Assembly (NCBI GenBank): GCA_963850915.1
Contig: CAWKND010000004.1
Coordinates: 992,001 to 1,056,000 of the forward strand
Direction: 5' to 3'
DNA from: CAVTWH01 sp963850915
Lineage (GTDB): Bacteria; Actinomycetota; Actinomycetes; Mycobacteriales; Micromonosporaceae
Length of the DNA stretch: 64,000 nucleotides
Shown here: positions 58,433 to 64,000 of the stretch, one piece after another
Layout of the letters: the number at the start of each line of letters is the position of its first letter
How positions within the stretch are numbered: the stretch's first letter is position 1
The notes under the pieces: model-generated
Told to the model about the DNA's origin: nothing
The model's database searches: none
What the model saw: the letters and a program-made list of their open reading frames with translations, nothing else
Made by a program: the position numbers and the translations under genes

Positions 58433-59446
58433 TCAGGTCGGCAGCAGCGGGTCCGGGCGGGGCGCCTCGTCGGCCTCCGGTTCGGCCGGTGGGGCGTCGG
58501 CGAAGTGCACGTGCACGTCCTGTTCCTTGCTGGACAGCCGGCGGGCGCGCTTGACGTAAGCGGTCAGCGCCCGCCGGTCGGCCTTCGTGGTCGGCGGCGT
58601 ATTGACACTGCGCGGCCAGAGCTTGCGGGCGCGTACCACGTCCCACTCGGCCGCGAACAGGGTGACCAGCGCCTGCAGGTGCAGCCACGCCACCAGCCCG
58701 AGGACCACGCCGAACACGCCGTAGAGCGACTGGGCGTGCCGGATCTGGTGCTCGATCAGCAGCTTGCCGAGGAGAAGCAGGGCCTGCCAGATCAGCGCCG
58801 AGGCGATGGCGCTGCGCAGCAGGTCGCGGGTGGGTACCTGGCCGGCGATGGCGACCCGGAACGCGGCGATGAACAGCCCGACGCTGAGCAGCCAGGAGAG
58901 CAGCAGTGCGCCGATGCGCTCGGCGCCCGGGTGGCCGGCGGAGTCGCCGAAGCCGGAGAGCAGCCCGGTCAACAGCACGGTGAACGCCATCAGGAACAGC
59001 AGCGCGAAGCTGCGGGCCAGCGCCGCCGGATAGCCCGGACGCTGGGCGAACGGTACGTTCCAGATGGTGTTGAACGCGTCCTGGGTGGCGGTGGCCACGC
59101 CCTTGGCCGCCCAGAGGCTGATCGCGATCGACAGCACCAGTACCCACCAGTGGCCGTTGAGCTTGTCGACCTGCAGTTGGGTACCGATCACCGGGAACTC
59201 CACCAGCGCCGAGTGCACCAGCCGCTGCTGCAGTTCGGCGTTGCCGTGCAGGACGAAACCGAGCACCGTGACGAACACCAGCAGCATCGGGAAGACCGCG
59301 AGGAATGCGTAGTAGGCCATCAGCGCGGCGAGGTAGCCGACCTGGTCGTCACTGAACTTCTTGACGACGGCGTAGGGAAAGGCCACCCAGGCCCGGTTCT
59401 GCTGGGAGGTGTCCAGCCGTTGGATGACCCGATCCACCACGTCCAT
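58433..59446 (-). CDS. YihY/virulence factor BrkB family membrane protein
   Basis: 337 residues from the ATG complementary to 59444-59446. Six membrane segments; family blocks are YLAALMAYYAFLAVFPMLLV, VLSIAISLWAAKGVATATQD, AFNTIWNVPFAQRPGYPAAL and LYGVFGVVLGLVAWLHLQAL. A charged cytoplasmic tail of about 70 residues follows. Formerly mis-called ribonuclease BN; the actual role (transport or envelope) is unknown. Longer upstream in-frame starts run through the sigma-operon terminator and are rejected. Confidence 0.92.
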   Translation of the reverse strand: MDVVDRVIQRLDTSQQNRAWVAFPYAVVKKFSDDQVGYLAALMAYYAFLAVFPMLLVFVTVLGFVLHGNAELQQRLVHSALVEFPVIGTQLQVDKLNGHWWVLVLSIAISLWAAKGVATATQDAFNTIWNVPFAQRPGYPAALARSFALLFLMAFTVLLTGLLSGFGDSAGHPGAERIGALLLSWLLSVGLFIAAFRVAIAGQVPTRDLLRSAIASALIWQALLLLGKLLIEHQIRHAQSLYGVFGVVLGLVAWLHLQALVTLFAAEWDVVRARKLWPRSVNTPPTTKADRRALTAYVKRARRLSSKEQDVHVHFADAPPAEPEADEAPRPDPLLPT

Positions 59447-59516
59447 GCCGGGTATCTTCCCCGTCGGCGTGATCTTCAAGCCGGCGCGGCGACAGTTGTG
59501 TCCCAACCGGAACGGA

Positions 59517-59545
59517 CCGGCCGACCCCCGGTGGGAGTCGGCCGG
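59517..59545 (-). terminator. Terminator hairpin of the ECF sigma operon
   Basis: CCGGCCGAC (59517-59525) and GTCGGCCGG (59537-59545) form a perfect 9-bp stem with an 11-base loop. It lies 27 bases after the stop codon at 59572. Confidence 0.75.
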
Positions 59546-59571
59546 CCGGCGGCGGTCTGACCGCTCCGGGA

Positions 59572-60456
59572 TCAGCCCTTTCCGGATCCGGTCGGCGCCG
59601 GGTTGGCAGCCTTGTCGATCGGGGTTTGGGTGAAGCCGGACGGTACGGCCAGCGTCGTCTTCGCCAGATTCTCCGGGGTACGGGGCAGCCACTCGTAGCT
59701 GACCGTGAAGTTCACCGTGCCCTTGTGGCCGGTCAGCTTCACCGGCAGGTAGCTCGCCTCGTCCACCCACAGGTCCATGCCGACCTGGCCGGGCTCGAAG
59801 TCGCCGGCATTCAGTCGCAGGTGCTCGGCGGTACGCCCGTCGACTTGCTCGGTACCGATCAGGGTCAGGTCCCCGCTGCCCAGCTCGGTACGGATCTCGG
59901 ACGGGTCACCGTAGGGCACCCCGAACGCACCGGCCGGCAGCTTGTCCGGCTTCGGCAGCTTGTCCTGCCACCAGGTGTGGTGCTGGTAGTCCACGGTGAG
60001 CAGCACCAGCTGGTCGCCGTGGATGGTCATCGAGATGGCCTGGTTGGCTGCGCCGGCGGCCGTGGTGGTCCCGGCCATCGCCTGGCCGGTCACATCCGAC
60101 CAGGTGTCGTGGACGGTGCCGTCGTCGACCGTGGTCACCGAGTGCACCACGTAGTCGCCGATGCTGCTCAGCGCCTTCTGTGACTGGGCGACGACGTACG
60201 CCACGTTGTGCGGCTGTGCCGGACCGGCCTGGGCCGGCTGCTGGCCGGGTACCCCCGTGGGGGTGCCGCCGACGGTCAGCGCGAGTGCCACGCCGGCCGC
60301 CACCACCGGCACGGCCAGCGCCCCGGACACCGCCCAGCGCTGGCGGCTGCGCCGCCGGCGGACCGTGCCGGCCAGCTCCGCCGGGGCCGACAGGTCGGCC
60401 AGCTCTTCGTGTAGCCGGGCACCCAGCTGGGCGCCGAGCTCATCCTCAATGACCAT
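59572..60456 (-). CDS. Membrane-anchored regulator/sensor paired with ECF sigma factor
   Basis: 294 residues. The N-terminal 45 residues are cytoplasmic and charged (EDELGAQLGARLHEELADLS then RRRRSRQR). One membrane helix (AVPVVAAGVALALTVGGTPT) precedes an outside domain of about 220 residues, whose strands (SMTIHGDQLVLLTVDYQHHT and DLWVDEASYLPVKLTGHKGT) recall LppX/LolA-like folds. It overlaps the sigma gene by 11 bases. The topology and pairing suggest it senses an envelope signal and controls the sigma factor. No classical zinc anti-sigma motif (HxxxCxxC) is present. Confidence 0.75.
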   Translation of the reverse strand: MVIEDELGAQLGARLHEELADLSAPAELAGTVRRRRSRQRWAVSGALAVPVVAAGVALALTVGGTPTGVPGQQPAQAGPAQPHNVAYVVAQSQKALSSIGDYVVHSVTTVDDGTVHDTWSDVTGQAMAGTTTAAGAANQAISMTIHGDQLVLLTVDYQHHTWWQDKLPKPDKLPAGAFGVPYGDPSEIRTELGSGDLTLIGTEQVDGRTAEHLRLNAGDFEPGQVGMDLWVDEASYLPVKLTGHKGTVNFTVSYEWLPRTPENLAKTTLAVPSGFTQTPIDKAANPAPTGSGKG

Positions 60457-60958
60457 GGGAAACCTCTTGTTCAGTCAGCAGTTCACGGAGCCGGGCCAGC
60501 GCCCGGCTGGTGTAGGACTTCACGGTCCCTTCGGAGCAGCGCAGCAGCTCGGCGGTCTGCACCACGGAGAGGTCCTCGAAGAAGCGCAGGACCACCACCT
60601 GCCGCTGCCGGATCGGCAACTGGGCCAGCGCGCCGGCCACCCGGCGCCGCTCGCCGAGCTGCTCCAGCCGGTCATCGGCCCGGTGCGCACCGAGCGTGTC
60701 CGGATCTGGCGGCAGCGGTGATTCGCGGGGACGCCGGCCGAGCAGCCGGATCCGGTCCCGGGACAGGTTGACCAGTACCCGCCGGACGTACTCCACCGGT
60801 GCCTCCCGCGCCGTCGACCAGCGACGCAGGGTACGCAGGAGGGCCGTCTGCAGCAGGTCCTCCGCGTGTCCCCGATCGCCGGTCAGCAGGTACGCGGTAC
60901 GCAGCAGCGGGGTGGAGTGCGCTGCGACGAAGGCGTCGAATCCTGGATCGACTCTCAC
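60446..60958 (-). CDS. SigE-family ECF RNA polymerase sigma factor
   Basis: 170 residues. Region 2 reads FVAAHSTPLLRTAYLLTGDR followed by GHAEDLLQTALLRTLRRW, and the VEYVRRVLVNLSRDRIR segment. Region 4 is ALAQLPIRQRQVVVLRFFED then LSVVQTAELLRCSEGTVKSY. These match the SigE-like ECF family abundant in actinobacteria. It overlaps the membrane regulator downstream, its probable controlling partner, and shares a terminator with it. GTAC density matches the genome, so it is resident. Confidence 0.94.
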   Translation of the reverse strand: MRVDPGFDAFVAAHSTPLLRTAYLLTGDRGHAEDLLQTALLRTLRRWSTAREAPVEYVRRVLVNLSRDRIRLLGRRPRESPLPPDPDTLGAHRADDRLEQLGERRRVAGALAQLPIRQRQVVVLRFFEDLSVVQTAELLRCSEGTVKSYTSRALARLRELLTEQEVSHGH

Positions 60959-61004
60959 GCCTGGAAGAACTCCACCTGCCGCGCGACGGTTGCCACCGGC
61001 CGGC

Positions 61005-61622
61005 TCAGCCCAGCTGTTCGGCTGGCACGCCCAGCTCGCGAGCGGCGGCCAGCCGTACCCACTCGGCCAGCTGGCGCCGGGTGATCACCCGGTCGTGCAC
61101 GGTGACCTGGACGGCCAGCCCGTCGATGAGCGCGGTGATCCGCCAGGCGGCGCCGGCCGGGTCGGCGCAGTCGAAGTCACCGGTCGCGGTACCCGCGGCG
61201 ATCACCTCGGTGAACGCCTCCTTCCAGCGCAGATCCAGCCGGCGGGACACCTTCTCCAGCTCCGGGCTGCGCAGCGCCTCCGACCAGCCGTCGATCCACA
61301 GTTCCCAGGCCTTGGACTCGCGGGCCTTCGCGTTGCCGGCCGGGGCGTACAGGCGCAGGATCCGGCGCAGTTTCTCGGGTGGCGGTACCGGCGCCGCGAG
61401 TACCGCCTCCAGCCGGGTCAGGTCCTGCTCGGCCGCGTACGCGAACGCCTCGGCGAGCAGCCGCTCCTTCGTGGAGAAATGGTAGAAGACGAGTGCCTGA
61501 CTGACTCCGGCGGCGGTGGCGACGTCGGCCACTCTGGTGCTGCCCAGTCCGCGAGCCACGATTACCTCGCATGCCGTGCGCAGCAAGGAATCCAGCCGCA
61601 GATCAGTCGGGCGTCGGGTCAC
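61005..61622 (-). CDS. TetR/AcrR-family regulator (BetI-type C-terminal domain)
   Basis: 205 residues from a GTG. The DNA-binding domain is LLRTACEVIVARGLGSTRVA, DVATAAGVSQALVFYHFSTK and ERLLAEAFAYAAEQDLTRLE. The C-terminal domain has the BetI/TetR_C_6-like pattern ESKAWELWIDGWSEALRSPE and AWRITALIDGLAVQVTVHDR. The ligand is unknown. It lies 46 bases beyond the start of the sigma gene on the same strand. Its likely target is itself or an unseen neighbour. Confidence 0.93.
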   Translation of the reverse strand: MTRRPTDLRLDSLLRTACEVIVARGLGSTRVADVATAAGVSQALVFYHFSTKERLLAEAFAYAAEQDLTRLEAVLAAPVPPPEKLRRILRLYAPAGNAKARESKAWELWIDGWSEALRSPELEKVSRRLDLRWKEAFTEVIAAGTATGDFDCADPAGAAWRITALIDGLAVQVTVHDRVITRRQLAEWVRLAAARELGVPAEQLG

Positions 61623-61765
61623 GGCCGCTACGGTAGCTTACCGGCCCGGGGCGCGGGGGGATCGGTGAACGACGATGTCCGGTACCGCGTGTGTCGGCCT
61701 TCCGGCTGCGCATCCGGCCCGCTTCGGGGTTGCGCCCGCCCGCGGTACCCGTGAGTCTGCTCTGC

Positions 61766-64000
61766 ATGGCCTCCGATCCGACCGGACGAGCAGCCGGGGA
61801 CGCCGCGCGCCCGGCCGCCGGTCAGTTGGCCCGGGATCGGCGCCGCGCCCCGGCCAACCCCGCGCGCAGCCGGCTCTCCCGCTCCATCCGGCTGCGCCTG
61901 CTGCTGCCGGTCCTGGTCGCCACGGTCGGCCTGGTTGCCCTCGGCATCCAGCAGAGCCTCGCCGCGGTGGCCCTGGCCGACCAGGGCGGGAAGGCGCAGA
62001 CGGTGGCCGCCACGGCCGTCGCCGCGGTCGGCCTGGAGTACCAGCTGCAGCGCGAGGTGGCCGAGACCGACGCGCTGCACGAGCGCGGCGGCAAAGCGGG
62101 CGCCTCGCTGGTCACCGCCGCCCGCGAGCAGACCGACCTGGCGGTCGCCGACTTCCTCGCGGCCAGCGGCGCCGCCGGCCGGCTCAGCCCGGCGATGCGG
62201 CCGCTGCTCACCTCGGCCCACGACCAGCTCTCCGCGCTCGCCTCGATCCGCGCACAGGTCGCCCTGCTCGGCGCCGACCAGCTCTCCGCGCCGTCGTACG
62301 CGCCGATGACCAGCACGCTGATCGCGATCGCCGACGCGCTACCGCAGCAGATCTCGGACGCGGTACTGGCGGCGAAGGCGCGTGCCCTGGTGGCCCTGGT
62401 CGCCGACGAGCAGCTCGGGGCGCAGCAGCTGGACCTGCTACACGGCGTGTTCCTGCACGGGTCGTACGCGAACGGGCAACTGACCGCGCTGGCCGGCCTG
62501 GTGGGCCAGCAACAGGAGCGGCACGCCGAGTACGACCGCAACGCCAGCCTGGCCCAGCGCAACGCGTACCAGCAGATCTGGCTCGGCGAGGACGGCAGCG
62601 CGGCCGGCAAGATGCTCGGCGCCGCGCTGGCCAGCCCGGCACAGCTGACCGCCGACCCGGAGGTCTGGTACATCGCGCAGAGCAACGCGCTGCGGGAGAT
62701 GCACCAGCTGCAGGCCAGCCTGAGCCGCGACCTCGACCTGGCCGCCCGCTCCCAGCAGTCCATCGCACAGACCAAGGCACTGGTCACGGCGCTGTCCACG
62801 GTCGGCCTGCTGGTCCTGTCCCTGGGTACCGCCCTGATGCTGGCGGTACGCACCAGCCGCCGGCTGCGCCGGCTGCGCGCCGCCGCCCTCGGGGTGGCCC
62901 AGATCGAGCTGCCCGAAGCCATCGCCACCCTCACCGCGGCCGCGGACATACCGGCCATCCGCAGCGCCATGCGGACAGCCAGCGGCCGGGTCGAGCAGTT
63001 CGCGGTACCCGGTGCCGACGAGATCACCGAGGTCGGCCAGGCACTCGGTCACGTACACCGGCAGGCGCTGCGGCTCGCCGCCGACCAGGCCGCCCTGCGC
63101 ATCGACGTGGCGGCGCTGTTCGTCGCGCTGTCCCGGCGCGGGCAGACCCTGATCCAGCGCCAGTTGCAGGCGATCGACGACTTCGAGCGGGGGGAGACCG
63201 ATCCGCACCGGCTGTCCCGGCTGTTCGGCATCGACCACCTGGCCGCCCGGATGCGGCGCAACGAGGAGAACCTGCTGGTACTCGCGGGCGGCGAACCGGG
63301 CCGGCGGATCACCGCCACCGTCCCGCTCGTCGACCTGGTACGCGCCGCCGCCGCCGAGATCGAGGACTACGACCGCATCGACCCGGTCGGCCTCGCCGAG
63401 GTGGGTATCGCCGCCCCGGCCGCCCGTGACCTCATCCACCTGCTCGCCGAGCTGCTGGAGAACGCCACCTACTTCTCCCCGCCGAACAGCCGGGTACGGG
63501 TCACCGGCCGGCGCGACGTCGACGGTCTGGGCATTTCCGTGTACGACGAGGGCATCGGCCTGTCCCCGGAGCAGCTCGACGAGGTGAACCGGCGACTCGC
63601 CGGCCCGACCCAGCTGACCGCCGAACTGGCCGGCACGATGGGACTGCTGGTCGTCTCCCGGCTGGCTGCCCGGCACGCCATCGGGGTGGCGCTGCACAGC
63701 GCACAGCGCGGTGGCACAGTGGCCGTGGTGCAGGTACCCAACGCGCTGCTGGCCACGGCACCGAGCATCACCGAGCACACCGCCGCCATGCTCCGCCGTA
63801 ACGTCCGGCCCGGTGAGGTTGTCGAGGGCGAGGTACTGCCGCCGACGCAGGAGCTGCCGGTCCTGGTACCACGGCCGGCGGTGACCGCGGGGCCGCTGCC
63901 GGAGCCGCCCGCGGAGCCCGCCGCGCCGCCCGGTGGTACCCCCGGGTATCTTCCCCAGCGGCGCCCCGGCGGCCTGCTCCTCGACGACGGCACCGGCACC
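61766..64000 (+). CDS. Nitrate/nitrite-sensor-domain histidine kinase, 5' part
   Basis: 745 codons from ATG 61766 (GTG 61751 possible), open at the window edge. A first membrane helix (LLLPVLVATVGLVALGIQQS) is followed by an extracytoplasmic NIT-type four-helix domain of about 260 residues (YAPMTSTLIAIADALPQQIS, LHGVFLHGSYANGQLTALAG). A second helix (ALSTVGLLVLSLGTALMLAV) and a HAMP-like linker lead to the kinase core. The ATP-binding N-box is LIHLLAELLENATYFSPPNS; the G-boxes are GISVYDEGIGLSPEQL and GTMGLLVVSRLAARHAIGV. The dimerisation region shows QTLIQRQLQAIDDFERGETD in place of a clear phospho-His box. The Pro-rich C-terminal tail is typical of conservon kinases, which precede roadblock, DUF742 and GTPase genes. 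Confidence 0.92.
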   Translation, partial: MASDPTGRAAGDAARPAAGQLARDRRRAPANPARSRLSRSIRLRLLLPVLVATVGLVALGIQQSLAAVALADQGGKAQTVAATAVAAVGLEYQLQREVAETDALHERGGKAGASLVTAAREQTDLAVADFLAASGAAGRLSPAMRPLLTSAHDQLSALASIRAQVALLGADQLSAPSYAPMTSTLIAIADALPQQISDAVLAAKARALVALVADEQLGAQQLDLLHGVFLHGSYANGQLTALAGLVGQQQERHAEYDRNASLAQRNAYQQIWLGEDGSAAGKMLGAALASPAQLTADPEVWYIAQSNALREMHQLQASLSRDLDLAARSQQSIAQTKALVTALSTVGLLVLSLGTALMLAVRTSRRLRRLRAAALGVAQIELPEAIATLTAAADIPAIRSAMRTASGRVEQFAVPGADEITEVGQALGHVHRQALRLAADQAALRIDVAALFVALSRRGQTLIQRQLQAIDDFERGETDPHRLSRLFGIDHLAARMRRNEENLLVLAGGEPGRRITATVPLVDLVRAAAAEIEDYDRIDPVGLAEVGIAAPAARDLIHLLAELLENATYFSPPNSRVRVTGRRDVDGLGISVYDEGIGLSPEQLDEVNRRLAGPTQLTAELAGTMGLLVVSRLAARHAIGVALHSAQRGGTVAVVQVPNALLATAPSITEHTAAMLRRNVRPGEVVEGEVLPPTQELPVLVPRPAVTAGPLPEPPAEPAAPPGGTPGYLPQRRPGGLLLDDGTGT

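Noticed and set aside
58433..59446. Ribonuclease BN
   Set aside because: An old mis-annotation of YihY/BrkB proteins. The sequence is a six-helix membrane protein without nuclease motifs.

Overview
The window is about 72% GC (my estimate) and reads as chromosome of an actinobacterium, most likely a Micromonosporaceae-type organism. Support for that: a cellobiose operon with CebR-type boxes, an actinobacterial biotin synthase with its small auxiliary protein, an F420-type deazaflavin oxidoreductase, a SigE-type ECF sigma factor, and a nitrate/nitrite-sensor-domain histidine kinase of the conservon type. The genus cannot be fixed from sequence alone. I see no tRNA, rRNA, CRISPR array, intact transposase, prophage or replication origin. 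A strong compositional signature runs through most of the window: the tetranucleotide GTAC is greatly over-represented in all three codon phases. A few genes, notably an ECF sigma factor, lack it.

Layout. 1-8.7 kb: small accessory genes (two HxlR regulators, glyoxalase/DUF4180/YCII/reductase proteins, an ECF sigma factor with a SnoaL-like tail, peptidase E, a decayed Phd/RelE toxin-antitoxin pair, a methyltransferase). 8.9-16.3 kb: a PadR regulator with a drug-efflux ABC pair, oxidoreductases, small regulators, a pterin-dehydratase/VOC fusion and MsrB. 16.4-28.2 kb: a DNA-break-repair region. It holds a LigD-type polymerase, an ATP-dependent ligase and a translationally coupled operon HerA-like ATPase - SbcD/Mre11 - SbcC/Rad50 - NurA-like protein - AlkA-like glycosylase, interrupted by a YoeB-type toxin and a secreted peptidase. 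The HerA-like protein ends in DDDIPF, the tip motif of bacterial SSB. 28.3-29.8 kb: a RibD-like reductase, a 39-residue cysteine-rich gene and a pRiA4b ORF-3 protein.

30.0-36.3 kb is a complete CebR-type cellobiose locus: a promoter bracketed by two CebR boxes, binding protein, two permeases, GH1 beta-glucosidase and LacI-family repressor. Both permease genes carry apparent frameshifts. 36.4-49 kb: a geranylgeranyl-reductase-family protein, a frameshifted metallo-beta-lactamase protein, a large secreted two-discoidin beta-helix protein with its own LacI-type operator, DoxX, an acyl-CoA dehydrogenase/kinase pair resembling a split ACAD11, ACT-domain proteins (one fused to a GNAT domain and frameshifted), and a nickel/cobalt permease behind a convincing Nur box. 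49-64 kb: cydDC, a HAAS-domain membrane protein facing a PadR gene, an unrecognised membrane protein, the biotin genes (bioB-bsaP diverging from bioF-bioD), a YihY-family protein, an ECF sigma/membrane regulator pair, a TetR regulator and the start of a sensor kinase.

Two cross-cutting patterns deserve attention. Five reading frames are broken by single-base indels: either real decay or assembly error. Short tandem duplications repeatedly sit on or just after stop codons.
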